Assembly (NCBI GenBank): GCA_035353855.1
Contig: DAOQAK010000009.1
Location: 15,777 to 79,776 of the forward strand
Direction of reading: 5' to 3'
From: Bacteroidales bacterium
GTDB taxonomy: Bacteria; Bacteroidota; Bacteroidia; Bacteroidales; CG2-30-32-10
DNA length: 64,000 nucleotides
Shown here piece by piece: positions 50,728 to 60,766 of this stretch; position 1 is the stretch's first letter, and every line of letters starts with the position of its first letter. The notes beneath the pieces were generated by a model. That model did no database searches and was not told the DNA's origin. It saw only the letters and a list, made by a program, of their open reading frames with translations. The position numbers were made by a program, and so were the translations under genes.

Positions 50728-52695
50728 ATGATTTCAGTAAATAATCTTTCTGTACATTTTACCGGGACAAATCTATTCGATGATGTTTCTTTTGTTATAG
50801 CTGATAAAGACAGGGTTGGATTGGTAGGCAAAAATGGCGCTGGTAAAACCACCCTGATGCGCATTATCGCCGGAATTCAGGAGCCTGAAAGTGGAAATGT
50901 AATCATACCTTCAGGAAATACCATAGGTTTTCTTCCACAGGAAATTACTTTTGTCAATTCCGGGAAGACAGTAATTGAAGAAGCAATGACTGCATTTTCG
51001 GAAGCATTGAAATTGGAAGAAAAAATAAAAAAAGTTACTTCCGAAATAGCAAGTCGTACCGATTTTGAATCGGAAAGTTATTACAACCTTCTTCATAAAC
51101 TTACTGATGCTAATGAACGTTTTCAATTACTTGGCGGGCATAATATGCAAGGGGAAACTGAAAAAGTTTTGCTTGGGTTAGGTTTTTTACATAGTGATTT
51201 TTCACGGTCAATCTCTGAATTCAGCGGTGGATGGCAAATGCGCGTGGAACTCGCAAAAATTTTATTGCAAAAACCAAATTTTATTTTACTCGATGAACCT
51301 ACAAATCACCTGGATATTGAATCAATCCAATGGCTTGAAGATTTTCTTATAAATTATTATGGAGCTGTGATGCTGGTTTCACACGACCGTGCATTTCTTG
51401 ATAACATTACAATCCGAACAATTGAGATTTCACTAGGAAAGACATACGACTATAAAGCTTCTTATTCTGTTTATGAAAAAATGCGTACCGAACGCATTGA
51501 ACATCAGACGGCAGCCTATAATAACCAGCAAAAGCAAATCGCCGATAATGAAAAATTTATTAACAGATTCAGATACCAGGCTACAAAAGCACGACAGGTG
51601 CAGTCGCGAATAAAATTGCTTGATAAAATTGAACGAATTGAAATTGATGAAACCGATAATTCATCCATTTACTTTCGATTTCCACCGGCCCCACATTCAG
51701 GAAAAGTAATTATTGAAGCCAATCATCTTACAAAAAATTATGGCAGTCATAATATTTTAAATGATTTAAATTTTCTTATCAATAAAGGTGAACGCCTTGC
51801 TTTTGTGGGAAAAAATGGCGAAGGAAAAACAACACTTTCACGAATTATTGTTCAGGAACTTGATTATACTGGAGAAATTAAGCATGGTCATAATGTGAAA
51901 TTAGGTTACTATGCTCAAAACCAATCCGACCTTTTAAATCCTGATAAAACAGTTTTCGAAACTATCGACGATGCTGCTGTTGGTGAAATACGACCAAAAA
52001 TAAGATCAATATTAGGTTCATTCTTGTTTGATAAAGATGATATTGAAAAAAAAGTAAAAGTACTTTCAGGTGGTGAAAAGTCAAGACTGGCTTTGGCTAA
52101 GCTAATTCTTAGCCCTGTTAATTTTTTAGTTCTTGATGAGCCAACCAATCATCTCGATATGCGATCGAAAGATATTTTAAAACAAGCATTATTAAAGTTC
52201 GATGGTACACTTTTGATTGTTTCGCACGACAGATATTTTTTACACGGATTAACCAACAGGATTTTTGAATTTAAAAATCATACCATACGTGAATACCTTG
52301 GCGATATTTATGATTTTCTTAAATCAAGAAAAATAGAATCGCTTCAACAACTTGAAGTCAATAAAAAAACAACAACTCAAAAGGATAAAAAAGAAAATAC
52401 GGTTACTAATAAATCCAATTACGAAAAAAGAAAAGTAATCGAAAAAGAGCTTCGTAAAATAAAAACGCTGATTGAAAAATCGGAGGAAAAAATTTCGCAA
52501 CTGGAACAACTGGTTAAAGAAACCGACGAAAAGCTTATTAACCCTGAAACTTATAAGGAAGTTTTATCTGATAAAACTTTTTACGCTTCGTACGAAAAAA
52601 ATAAAAAATTACTGGAAGAAGAAATGAAACAGTGGGAAGAACTGCATGTTCAATACGAAGAAAAAGAATCGGAATATAACCGGGAGTTATTATGA
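50728..52695 (+). CDS. ABC-F family ATPase (ribosome-associated type)
   Basis: 655 residues with two ABC cassettes and no membrane part, so it acts on ribosomes. First cassette: Walker A GLVGKNGAGKTT, signature FSGGWQMRVELAKIL, Walker B FILLDEPTNHLD. Second: AFVGKNGEGKTT, LSGGEKSRLALAKLIL, FLVLDEPTNHLD. The inter-domain arm (about 245-310) is the P-site-tRNA-interacting motif. The C-terminal about 90 residues (from about 560) are a Lys/Glu-rich coiled coil as in Uup/ABCF relatives. The exact subgroup is uncertain; no antibiotic-resistance role can be claimed. Confidence 0.92.
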   Translation: MISVNNLSVHFTGTNLFDDVSFVIADKDRVGLVGKNGAGKTTLMRIIAGIQEPESGNVIIPSGNTIGFLPQEITFVNSGKTVIEEAMTAFSEALKLEEKIKKVTSEIASRTDFESESYYNLLHKLTDANERFQLLGGHNMQGETEKVLLGLGFLHSDFSRSISEFSGGWQMRVELAKILLQKPNFILLDEPTNHLDIESIQWLEDFLINYYGAVMLVSHDRAFLDNITIRTIEISLGKTYDYKASYSVYEKMRTERIEHQTAAYNNQQKQIADNEKFINRFRYQATKARQVQSRIKLLDKIERIEIDETDNSSIYFRFPPAPHSGKVIIEANHLTKNYGSHNILNDLNFLINKGERLAFVGKNGEGKTTLSRIIVQELDYTGEIKHGHNVKLGYYAQNQSDLLNPDKTVFETIDDAAVGEIRPKIRSILGSFLFDKDDIEKKVKVLSGGEKSRLALAKLILSPVNFLVLDEPTNHLDMRSKDILKQALLKFDGTLLIVSHDRYFLHGLTNRIFEFKNHTIREYLGDIYDFLKSRKIESLQQLEVNKKTTTQKDKKENTVTNKSNYEKRKVIEKELRKIKTLIEKSEEKISQLEQLVKETDEKLINPETYKEVLSDKTFYASYEKNKKLLEEEMKQWEELHVQYEEKESEYNRELL

Positions 52696-52715
52696 TTTTT
52701 TAACTTTACAAAAAA

Positions 52716-53807
52716 ATGCAGGAAGTAAAACTCAACATAATACCTTTAAAAGAATGGCTCAACTTTCCTGAACGTCCTTTAATTATTAGTGGTCCGTGTA
52801 GCGCTGAAAACAAAGAACAGGTTTTGCAAACTGCAAAAAAATTAGCAAAGACTGGAATTGTAAATGTTTTTCGTGCCGGGATATGGAAACCCCGAACACG
52901 CCCTGATGCATTTGAAGGTGTTGGAGAAGCAGGATTGCCATGGCTTTCGGAAGTTAAAGAAAAAACAGGATTACCTGTTTGCGTTGAAGTTGCCACACCG
53001 CAACATGTTGAAGCAGCTATTAAAAATGAAATTGATATACTTTGGCTTGGCGCCCGAACAACTGCCAATCCATTTTCTGTACAGGAAATCGCTGAAGCCC
53101 TTAAGGGATATGATATTCCGGTGATGATAAAAAATCCGGTTACTCCCGATTTAAAATTATGGATAGGCGCAATTGAACGAATCAATAAATCGAAAATAAA
53201 TAAAATTATTGCCATACATCGTGGATTCACTTCATACGAAAATACGGTTTATCGCAATGCACCTATTTGGGAAATTCCAATTGAATTGATGCGTATTTGC
53301 CCGGAGCTTCCAGTAATTTGTGACCCTAGTCACATCACAGGAAATTCAATGTTATTGGAAAGTGTTTGCCAGAAAGCACTCGACCTGGAAATGGACGGAA
53401 TGATGATTGAAACACATGTCAATCCTAAGAAAGCGCTGTCCGATGCCAAACAACAAATCACTCCTGACGAATTGGTACAGCTTATTTCAAAATTAATCAT
53501 ACGCAGCAATTATACTGAAAATACGGAGTTCACAAATAAACTGATTGAACTTCGCTCTGAAATTGATAACATTGATGTTGAGTTGATTCATCTTATTTCA
53601 AAACGTATGAAGATTATTGAAGATATTGGCAAATTCAAAAAAGAAAACAATATAACCATTCTTCAGATTCGGCGTTGGAACGATGTAGTCCGCGAAAGTA
53701 TTGAGCTTGGTGAAGAACTTGGGCTTAATCGTGAATTCTTACTAAAACTTTTACGGGTAATTCATGAAGAATCAATCCAAAAGCAAACCGATATATTTAA
53801 AAAATAA
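52716..53807 (+). CDS. Bifunctional DAHP synthase / chorismate mutase
   Basis: 363 residues. Residues 1-265 are DAHP synthase of the type found fused in Bacteroidota: PLIISGPCSAENKEQVLQTA, VFRAGIWKPRTRPDAFEGVG, IHRGFTSYEN and VICDPSHITGN (metal- and substrate-binding Cys, Lys, His, Glu and Asp regions). Residues about 275-360 are an AroQ chorismate mutase (LIELRSEIDNIDVELIHLIS, RMKIIEDIGKFKKEN). It begins the shikimate pathway and also acts in Phe/Tyr synthesis. The start lies 20 bases after the ABC-F stop; TAACTTTA overlapping that junction may be its -7 element. Confidence 0.95.
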   Translation: MQEVKLNIIPLKEWLNFPERPLIISGPCSAENKEQVLQTAKKLAKTGIVNVFRAGIWKPRTRPDAFEGVGEAGLPWLSEVKEKTGLPVCVEVATPQHVEAAIKNEIDILWLGARTTANPFSVQEIAEALKGYDIPVMIKNPVTPDLKLWIGAIERINKSKINKIIAIHRGFTSYENTVYRNAPIWEIPIELMRICPELPVICDPSHITGNSMLLESVCQKALDLEMDGMMIETHVNPKKALSDAKQQITPDELVQLISKLIIRSNYTENTEFTNKLIELRSEIDNIDVELIHLISKRMKIIEDIGKFKKENNITILQIRRWNDVVRESIELGEELGLNREFLLKLLRVIHEESIQKQTDIFKK

Positions 53808-53839
53808 ATATATTTACATGCCCAAATCAAACAAACAAA

Positions 53840-54004
53840 ATGTATAAAAAAGCACTATATTTTTTTATAGTAATATTTTGCTTATCACTTCCCGCCTGTA
53901 ATAAACATAAAAAAGAATCGTCAAAAGAAATTGCTGAAATTGATAGTTTAACAAATTCTCTTTCGGAGAAGATGAGTTACGATAGCATTATCGTGAAAAA
54001 ATAA
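53840..54004 (+). CDS. Small lipoprotein (54 residues)
   Basis: ATG 53840 to TAA 54002-54004. MYKKALYFFIVIFCLSLPAC is a lipoprotein signal with lipobox LPAC; the mature part is about 34 residues (NKHKKESSKEIAEIDSLTNS, then LSEKMSYDSI), probably helical. It lies 32 bases after the DAHP synthase/chorismate mutase gene on the same strand. No family recognised. Such short Bacteroidota lipoproteins are easily missed in annotation. Function unknown. Confidence 0.65.
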   Translation: MYKKALYFFIVIFCLSLPACNKHKKESSKEIAEIDSLTNSLSEKMSYDSIIVKK

Positions 54005-54089
54005 TAAAGCGCCTTGGTTTTTATAAGATAGGATATTCAAATAAAATTAGAAATGTTGATTTTATTATATTTATAAAGGAAGATGAGAA

Positions 54090-54998
54090 TTACATATAAT
54101 TTTTCTTTTTGAAATAAAAGACAAATCCTACTACTATTAATGCCATTGATGAAGATACAATCCAGAATGCATAAGGATGGGTTTGAAAAGGGAGAACTAT
54201 ATTCATTCCGTATATACTTGCAATTAATGTCAGAGGTAGTAATATTGAAGAAATAAGTGTGAGGACTTTCATAATTTCATTTGTGCGGTTTGTTTGTAAT
54301 GAATCGAAAGTTTTTGATAAGCCTTCAACTATTTCTTTGTAGTCTTCAGTAAGGTCCCACATCTTTTGGTACTTGTCTAATATATCGCCCCAGTATTCTT
54401 CCATATCCTCTGCATATCCATGTACTTCGCCTGATTCAAATTTATGGAACACCCGAAGTTGAGGTTTAAATATAGTATCGAGAATAATTATATTGCGGCG
54501 TGTTATAGAGATTCTTTCAATGGTTCGTTCTGCTTTTTTACGAAATAATTCGGTGTTGATATGTTCTACTTCTTCACCCAGTCGTCCAATAAGATAAAAT
54601 GTTTCACCCAATAGGCGATCAAGAATTTCATAGAGCAAAATGTCGCTTGATTTTGACATTATTTCTTCTTTTACTTTTTCATTTTCCTTGGCAGCATTGA
54701 AAATATTCCGAACTATCCATTGGGAATTAGCAATTGTAATAACATATTTTTCGCCCCAGAAAACCTTTACTTCACTGGTTTTTATGAAACGGTTTGCTTT
54801 ATCGAAAATAGGAAAATGAAGGATTATAAAATAATAATCGTCGTATATATCAAGCTTCGGACGTTGGGTTTTGCTTTGAAGGTCTTCCAGGTCGAGAGGG
54901 TGGAAACTGAAGTTGTCCTGCAAAAACTGTATGTCGTTGTCGGACGGGTTTACTATGTGGTACCATTTTAAATCATTGTTATGAATAGTTTCTATCAT
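54090..54998 (-). CDS. corA: CorA-type magnesium/divalent metal transporter
   Basis: 302 residues. The long N-terminal cytoplasmic domain with helices ends at two C-terminal membrane helices (about 243-265 and 277-297). The signature YGMNIVLPFQTHP lies between them, the selectivity motif GMN. As a pentamer it conducts Mg2+ (or Co2+/Ni2+). It stands alone; no regulator such as an M-box is seen upstream. ATG at 54998 gives the standard N-terminus. Confidence 0.94.
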   Translation of the reverse strand: MIETIHNNDLKWYHIVNPSDNDIQFLQDNFSFHPLDLEDLQSKTQRPKLDIYDDYYFIILHFPIFDKANRFIKTSEVKVFWGEKYVITIANSQWIVRNIFNAAKENEKVKEEIMSKSSDILLYEILDRLLGETFYLIGRLGEEVEHINTELFRKKAERTIERISITRRNIIILDTIFKPQLRVFHKFESGEVHGYAEDMEEYWGDILDKYQKMWDLTEDYKEIVEGLSKTFDSLQTNRTNEIMKVLTLISSILLPLTLIASIYGMNIVLPFQTHPYAFWIVSSSMALIVVGFVFYFKKKNYM

Positions 54999-55095
54999 AA
55001 CTCACCCCCTTTTATTAAACCTGGTTTCTACATTCCTTTAATTATTATGAATTGCAAAGTTAAATAAAAATTCAGCTTATATAAAACAAATTATA

Positions 55096-55692
55096 TTAAA
55101 CCTTCTTCCACTTCAATGTTTCAATCATGTGCTTTATATCTTTCTTCAGTAAAGAAATTACAGGCGCCAGCGAATCGTTATTAGGGGCAACATTAAAATA
55201 TAAAGCTCCACGTATAAAATTATTCGTACTGTCAGTAACATAGAATTGGTAAGAAGAAGCAGCACCAATACCTTCAATATCGTATATTATTCCATAAACT
55301 TTATTCTTGCTAATATTAATACGTGTATCATCTATATTGCTTGCTTTAGCAATATGTTTCATGGCAAGATTGTAAGCATCTTCCGAATATTTTGAAAGAT
55401 TATTTTTTACCACTTTATAGCTTAGATGCAATTGCCCTTTAAATTTTGGAAAATTAATATTTATCCAATATGGTTCAGCATTTTTTATTGAATCGGGAGA
55501 AATTTGAGAATATACAGGATACTCAAAAGAAAAAGGATAGGTAGTATCGAAAAGTTTGTATTCATTTTTAGGAAGGTCAATCCTGAAATATCCTTTTGGT
55601 TTGGGAACCGAATCGCCACCGCCACATGACAGGAACAGAGAAACACTCAACAAAATCATTAATGCAAAAATATTTTTAATTATTCGATTCAT
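55096..55692 (-). CDS. gldD: Gliding motility lipoprotein GldD
   Basis: 198 residues. Lipoprotein signal (FALMILLSVSLFLSCGGG), with Cys23 as the modified residue. KPKGYFRIDLPKNEYKLFD directly after the signal and YWININFPKFKGQLHLSYK are GldD hallmarks. GldD is essential for gliding and T9SS function in Flavobacterium and is present in many non-gliding Bacteroidota as well. It overlaps gldE by 17 bases, its normal partner. Together with the secreted proteins upstream it points to a working type IX system elsewhere. Confidence 0.95.
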   Translation of the reverse strand: MNRIIKNIFALMILLSVSLFLSCGGGDSVPKPKGYFRIDLPKNEYKLFDTTYPFSFEYPVYSQISPDSIKNAEPYWININFPKFKGQLHLSYKVVKNNLSKYSEDAYNLAMKHIAKASNIDDTRINISKNKVYGIIYDIEGIGAASSYQFYVTDSTNNFIRGALYFNVAPNNDSLAPVISLLKKDIKHMIETLKWKKV

Positions 55693-56989
55693 CGCTGTTA
55701 TTTTTTTCGTTAAGTGTTACTTTAATTCGTTTAATGCTGCGCTTGTCGGCAGCTTCAACGGTAAAGATAAAATTTTTATAAAAAATCTTATCGTTTTTTT
55801 CGGGAATTTTACCTTCCAGTTCAAGAATCAAACCTGCCAGTGTATCTGATTCGCCTTTCTTTTCGCTGAATACAGTAGTGTCTATATTCATAATCCTGCA
55901 AAAATCATTAAGCAATGTTTTCCCTTCAAAAACAAAATTTTTCTCATCAAGTTTTGAAAAAATCACTTCGTCCGTATCGAATTCATCATTTATTTCGCCA
56001 ACGATTTCTTCAATAATATCTTCCATAGTAAGCATTCCTGAAGTTCCGCCATATTCATCAATTACAATAGCCATATGATTTTTTTTCTGACGGAATTCCT
56101 GTAAAAGGTCATCGATTTTTTTACTTTCAGGAACAAAAAACGGCGGACGCAATAATACCTGCCAGTTGAAGTCTGCTTCTTTTTCAATATGTGGCAAAAG
56201 ATCTTTAATATGTAAAATACCTGTTATATTATCTAAATTATCTTTATAAACAGGGATTCGCGAATAACCTGAATCGAGAATAATATTCATTAATTGTTTG
56301 TAATCTGTTTTTATTTCAACGGCAGTAATATCCATACGCGAATGCATCACTTCTTTTACATCGATAATATCGAATTTTACAATGCCTCTTAAAATCTTTT
56401 TGTTTGCATCGGGTGTGTCTTTTCCTGTAGTGATATCAAGTGCTGCAGAAAGGTCGGTAATGGTAATGTTGTTCTTGCGTGTAATTCGTTTATCAATTAC
56501 AGAAGTTGAGCGGATAAGCAATGAACTAACCGGGTAAAAAAGTTTTATACAAAAAACCATTGCTCTCGACATAAAAGCTGCTACCTGCAAAGCATAATGT
56601 GTAGCATAAATTTTCGGTGTAATTTCTCCTACCAGTAAAATAAGAAATGTAACCAGCACCACCTGAATAATAAATGCAATCCATAAACTATCGCCAAAAT
56701 CAAATAAACCTGTTGTAATAAAAGAAGACAGAATAACAATACCTATATTTACAAAATTACTTGCTATCAGTAATGTTGCGAGTAAGCGTTTGGGATTTTC
56801 AAGTAATTTCAGGATAATCTTACCGGAACGGGTTTTCTTATTTTTTAATTCATTTAAATGAATCGGCTTTAATGAAAAATAAGCTATTTCTGAACCGGAG
56901 AACAGCGCCGAGAAAAATAGAAGTAAAACCATTGCAATAATTTCAATTGCAATTTCAAACGAAAAAGGTTTTAGTATCAATAATATCAT
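55676..56989 (-). CDS. gldE: GldE, CNNM/CBS-domain membrane protein
   Basis: 437 residues of the hemolysin C/CNNM family. The N-terminal DUF21 membrane domain (about 10-195) contains helices such as IIAMVLLLFFSALFSGSEIA. Two CBS domains (about 215-335) follow with GYSRIPVYKDNLDNITGILH and MAIVIDEYGGTSGMLTMEDI, then a CorC/HlyC domain (about 345-425). Its pairing with gldD makes the GldE call firm. In Flavobacterium it can compensate for a gldD defect. Transport of Mg2+ is possible but unproven. Confidence 0.93.
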   Translation of the reverse strand: MILLILKPFSFEIAIEIIAMVLLLFFSALFSGSEIAYFSLKPIHLNELKNKKTRSGKIILKLLENPKRLLATLLIASNFVNIGIVILSSFITTGLFDFGDSLWIAFIIQVVLVTFLILLVGEITPKIYATHYALQVAAFMSRAMVFCIKLFYPVSSLLIRSTSVIDKRITRKNNITITDLSAALDITTGKDTPDANKKILRGIVKFDIIDVKEVMHSRMDITAVEIKTDYKQLMNIILDSGYSRIPVYKDNLDNITGILHIKDLLPHIEKEADFNWQVLLRPPFFVPESKKIDDLLQEFRQKKNHMAIVIDEYGGTSGMLTMEDIIEEIVGEINDEFDTDEVIFSKLDEKNFVFEGKTLLNDFCRIMNIDTTVFSEKKGESDTLAGLILELEGKIPEKNDKIFYKNFIFTVEAADKRSIKRIKVTLNEKNNSDESNN

Positions 56990-57040
56990 TTCTACTTTTG
57001 AATAAAAAGATTTGTATAAATCAAAATTATAAAATAATTA

Positions 57041-58087
57041 TCATTTATTTTTCAGAAAAGCATCCCATCCCTGGGCTTTTACAGGTATAGTACCACCATT
57101 ACGTGTTATGATATTAATGCCGCTTTCAGTGATATGGCCTATTGGTGTTATTCCTGAAATATTTTTCAACTTTTCAAAATCTTTTGGCGATACAGTAAAT
57201 AGTAGTTCATAATCTTCGCCTCCACTTAGTGCAGCAGTTACAGCATTAATTTTAAATTCTTCACCCATTGAAATGGTAAGAGGATGTATCGGAAATTTTT
57301 CTTCGTATAAAGCACATCCTTTTCCTGATTCCTGGCATATATGGATAATATCAGAAGCAAGTCCGTCTGAGATGTCAATCATAGATGTTGGAACCACACC
57401 GGCTTCTTTAAGTCGTTTCACAATGTCTGTTCGGGGTTCGGGTTTTAATATTCGTTGCAAAATATAATCATAACCCGTAAGTTCCGGTTGCATATCGGGA
57501 TTGCTTTTATAAACCATTTTCTCACGCTCAAGTAGTAACAAGCCCATATATGCAGCGCCCAAATCGCCTGATACAAGAACAATATCATTAACACCCGCTC
57601 CGCTTCTATAAGTTATTGATTCTTTCTTTGCCCTGCCAATCACTGTAATCGAAATAAATAATCCGGCAGCGCTTGCAGATGTATCGCCTCCTACAAAATC
57701 AACCTGGTATTTTTTACAAGCCAGTTTTATTCCTTCATATATTTCATCAATTGCTTCAAGCGAAACCCTGTTGGATAGAGCTATACTTACAGTAATTTGT
57801 TCAGCTACTCCGTTCATTGCGGCAATGTCGCTGATATTAACAGCGGCTGCCTTATACCCCAAATGTTTGAGAGGCGTATATGCCAAATCAAAATGAACTC
57901 CTTCGGTAAGTATATCAGTCGATACAAGTATTTCATCCGTACCGCAACTAATAACAGCGGCATCATCACCAATGCCTTTAATTGTTGATTTATTATAAAT
58001 CTCAATATTTTCCGAAAGATGTTTTATTAAACCAAATTCACCCAATTCGGAAATTTCAGTTCTTTTATTTTTTTCTTTTCTATACAT
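57041..58087 (-). CDS. thiL: Thiamine-monophosphate kinase
   Basis: Makes thiamine diphosphate from thiamine monophosphate with ATP. 348 residues. GIGDDAAVI (about 41-49), STDILTEGVHFDLAYTP and VDFVGGDTSASAAGLFISIT bind ATP and Mg; ISDGLASDIIHICQESG and GGEDYELLFT are conserved. It is divergent from pyrC with only about 100 bases between coding starts. No other thiamine genes are in the window. A THI-box is not seen upstream. Confidence 0.95.
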   Translation of the reverse strand: MYRKEKNKRTEISELGEFGLIKHLSENIEIYNKSTIKGIGDDAAVISCGTDEILVSTDILTEGVHFDLAYTPLKHLGYKAAAVNISDIAAMNGVAEQITVSIALSNRVSLEAIDEIYEGIKLACKKYQVDFVGGDTSASAAGLFISITVIGRAKKESITYRSGAGVNDIVLVSGDLGAAYMGLLLLEREKMVYKSNPDMQPELTGYDYILQRILKPEPRTDIVKRLKEAGVVPTSMIDISDGLASDIIHICQESGKGCALYEEKFPIHPLTISMGEEFKINAVTAALSGGEDYELLFTVSPKDFEKLKNISGITPIGHITESGINIITRNGGTIPVKAQGWDAFLKNK

Positions 58088-58186
58088 ACTGCAAAAGTAA
58101 GTTAAATGATAATAACAAAAAAACCTTTTAAAATTTCAAAAGTCAAAAAGAAAAAAATCTGTAACTTGCCGTTTTATTTTATTTAT

Positions 58187-59527
58187 ATGAAATATATCAT
58201 TACTGGCGCTAGTATTGTAAATGAAGGAAAAATATTTAAAGCTGATGTTGTAATTGAAAACAACATTATTACTGAAATAGGACAATTATCCGGGAAAAAT
58301 ATTTTTGGTAAAACAGAAATAATAAATGCCGAAGGAAAATATCTATTTCCCGGAGTTATCGACGACCAGGTACATATGCGCGAACCAGGGCTTACACATA
58401 AAGCCGATATTTATTCTGAATCGAAAGCAGCAGTTGCGGGTGGTGTAACCTCATACATGGAAATGCCGAATACCGTTCCTAATGCAACAACAATCAATAT
58501 TCTTGAAGAAAAATATAAAATTGCTACTGAAAAATCGTTGGCGAATTTCTCGTTTTATTTGGGCGCAACAAATGAAAATATTGATGAGCTGAAAAAAATC
58601 AATAACAAGAATGTTTGCGGAATAAAAGTCTTTATGGGAGCATCTACAGGTAATATGCTTGTGGATAATGATGTTGTTCTTGATAAAATATTTTCATTAC
58701 CTGATATACTGATAGCAACTCATTGCGAGGATGAACAAACCATTAAGAAGAATACCGAATTGTTTAAATCACAATACGGCGATGATATTCCTTTTTCGGC
58801 GCATCCACTTATCAGAAGTAATGACGCTTGTTATAAATCATCATCGCTTGCAGTAAAACTTGCAAAAAAATATGATACAAGACTTCACTTACTACATTTA
58901 TCCACAGCAGAAGAAATGTCATTACTCGATAATTCTGTTTCGCTTGAAAATAAAAAAATTACTGCTGAAGTTTGTGTTCATCATCTATGGTTTTCAGATG
59001 AAGATTATGCCGGCAAAGGCGCATTAATTAAATGGAACCCGGCAATAAAAACAAAATCCGACAGAGAAAATTTATGGAAAGCTTTACTCGATGGAAGACT
59101 TGATGTAATAGCAACCGACCATGCGCCGCATACTTTTGAAGAAAAAAACAATAATTACCTGAAAACTCCATCGGGAGCGCCATTGCTGCAACACTCATTA
59201 GTGGCCATGCTTGAATTTTATCATCAGGGGAAAATATCACTCGAAACCATTGTACATAAAATGTCGCATGCACCGGCAATCTGCTTCAATGTTGAAAAGC
59301 GTGGGTACATTCGTAAAGGATACTTTGCTGATCTGGTTTTGGTTGATTTGAATAATCCATGGACGGTAAACAAAAATAATATTCTGTATAAATGCAATTG
59401 GTCACCCTTTGAAGGAACCACCTTCCGTTCTAGCGTTTCACATACATTTGTTAATGGAAATCTGGTTTATTGCAATGGAAAATTTGATGAATCGGAAAAA
59501 GGAAAACGATTACTTTTTAACCGTTAA
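58187..59527 (+). CDS. pyrC: Dihydroorotase
   Basis: Third step of pyrimidine synthesis. Start set at ATG 58187 (MKYIITGASIVNEGKIF): the 27-residue extension upstream is Lys-rich, lies over a TAACTTGC -7-like element, and lacks homology. 446 residues. Zinc ligands: HMREPG (His, Arg region after the first His), GIKVFMGAST with the lysine to be carboxylated, THCEDE, HLLHLST, and the catalytic Asp in ATDHAPHT. This is the single-chain (class I) form. Neighbour genes are unrelated. Confidence 0.94.
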   Translation: MKYIITGASIVNEGKIFKADVVIENNIITEIGQLSGKNIFGKTEIINAEGKYLFPGVIDDQVHMREPGLTHKADIYSESKAAVAGGVTSYMEMPNTVPNATTINILEEKYKIATEKSLANFSFYLGATNENIDELKKINNKNVCGIKVFMGASTGNMLVDNDVVLDKIFSLPDILIATHCEDEQTIKKNTELFKSQYGDDIPFSAHPLIRSNDACYKSSSLAVKLAKKYDTRLHLLHLSTAEEMSLLDNSVSLENKKITAEVCVHHLWFSDEDYAGKGALIKWNPAIKTKSDRENLWKALLDGRLDVIATDHAPHTFEEKNNNYLKTPSGAPLLQHSLVAMLEFYHQGKISLETIVHKMSHAPAICFNVEKRGYIRKGYFADLVLVDLNNPWTVNKNNILYKCNWSPFEGTTFRSSVSHTFVNGNLVYCNGKFDESEKGKRLLFNR

Positions 59528-59551
59528 ATTTTTATTCGTTAATTTTGTAAA

Positions 59552-59971
59552 ATGAAACAACTGCGAATACTAATTTATTTTTTTTGTTTGATTTCTGTAT
59601 TCTTTTCATGCAATAACAAAAAGAAAGAAAAAGAAGAAGAAAGAAAAAAAGCATTACAAAATGCAGACATCATGCCAAGTGATAAATTGGCCGATGTTTT
59701 AACCGATGTATATCTTGCTGAAGGAGCAATGTGTTTAAAAGAAATTCATGCCGATAATCCTGGTTTTTACGCCAACAAATATTTTAAATACGTTTTTGAT
59801 AAACATAATGTATCAAGCGAACAATTCCTCACCAGTTATAAGTATTATGCTGCCGATGCTGATGAAATGCTTAAAATAATTGAGATGGTTTTGAACAATC
59901 TTACTCAACAACAGGGAATGATAGAAGGAAAACCGGCAGTTTCCGAATCCGATAAAAAAGAAAATAAGTAA
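59552..59971 (+). CDS. DUF4296 lipoprotein
   Basis: 139 residues. Signal RILIYFFCLISVFFSC with lipobox FFSC. The mature start is charged (NNKKKEKEEERKKAL), then MPSDKLADVLTDVYLAEGA and FYANKYFKYVFDKHNVSSEQ with FLTSYKYYAADADEMLKI, which is the DUF4296 signature. Function unknown. TAATTTTG 10 bases before the gene may be its -7 box. It lies right after pyrC, and converges with the lipoprotein at 59977. Confidence 0.85.
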   Translation: MKQLRILIYFFCLISVFFSCNNKKKEKEEERKKALQNADIMPSDKLADVLTDVYLAEGAMCLKEIHADNPGFYANKYFKYVFDKHNVSSEQFLTSYKYYAADADEMLKIIEMVLNNLTQQQGMIEGKPAVSESDKKENK

Positions 59972-59976
59972 TAAAT

Positions 59977-60399
59977 TTATTGTTTGGTAAATTCAGCAGT
60001 GCAGGTATCAATATCAGCGCCATCACTTACATTATATTTCCAGCTTATTTTAGTATTGCTATTATAAATACTTCCACTTCCGCTTTTGATAGTAAATCCA
60101 CTTACTGTTTGCTCTGGAATATTAGCATTATCACCAGCTACAACAGCATACACTTTTTGTGATGTTCCAAGATGATAAAAATTTGAAAGGTATATTTGTG
60201 AACTATTCCCTGAATTCAGTGTAATAGCAACGGTAAATGAAGAGCTCACGTTTTGATTGCTGTTTTCGTTACATGTCCAGTTGCCAACAAATTTATCGCG
60301 GGGATCTGTGGTATCATCATTATTATCATTAGGGTCGCAGGAAACCAGTAAGCCCACAAATGATGATATTATTAATGTATAAATGAAAAGCTTTTTCAT
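59977..60399 (-). CDS. Small secreted lipoprotein, lipocalin-like
   Basis: 140 residues. Signal MKKLFIYTLIISSFVGLLVS then Cys21 (lipoprotein). The mature part begins with an Asp/Asn-rich linker (DPNDNNDDTTDPRDK), then FVGNWTCNENSNQNVSSSFT with the G-N/x-W pattern common in lipocalin-like and DUF4923-type Bacteroidota proteins, followed by beta-strand segments to CTAEFTKQ. Two Cys (NWTC, DTCTAE) may form a disulfide. No specific family assigned. The 5' side faces a repeat region. Confidence 0.65.
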   Translation of the reverse strand: MKKLFIYTLIISSFVGLLVSCDPNDNNDDTTDPRDKFVGNWTCNENSNQNVSSSFTVAITLNSGNSSQIYLSNFYHLGTSQKVYAVVAGDNANIPEQTVSGFTIKSGSGSIYNSNTKISWKYNVSDGADIDTCTAEFTKQ

Positions 60400-60766
60400 A
60401 AAAATTAGTTATTGATAAAATTAACCAATATAATGTCAATAATATAACAACAAAGATATTAAAATGCATTCATTCATACAATAGAATGTTCAATATCAGA
60501 AAAACCTACTAAGGTTAAGGAGACGAAATTGGTTTTGCTGATTGTCGAAAGTTAAAAGGTTGAGCAACTGGTTTGGTTGAAAGTTGTAAGGTGAAAAAAT
60601 ACTATTGACAAAAAACAAAATACCTGACCAGCAGCCAAACCTATTAACTAATACCAAAAACAGATTTTTTAAACCAAAGAATAATCCTATTTTAATAATG
60701 TTTAACAACGATTTGTGCTGATTAAATAAGTATTTTCATAATTTTGCATTATAAAATCTTTTCATC
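60400..60766. other. Repeat-bearing intergenic region before gldA
   Basis: Bases about 60500-60665 are a diverged relative of the 185-bp repeat at 12021-12525, sharing GTTGAAAGG-like, ACAAAAAACA and CCAGCAGCCA blocks in the same order. A TAATTTTG at about 60738 may be the -7 element of gldA, with TTTG about 23 bases earlier. No gene is seen. Confidence 0.6.

Noticed and set aside
58106..58186. 27-residue N-terminal extension of dihydroorotase
   Set aside because: Lys-rich sequence without homology that covers a -7-like TAACTTGC element; the ATG at 58187 gives the family N-terminus.
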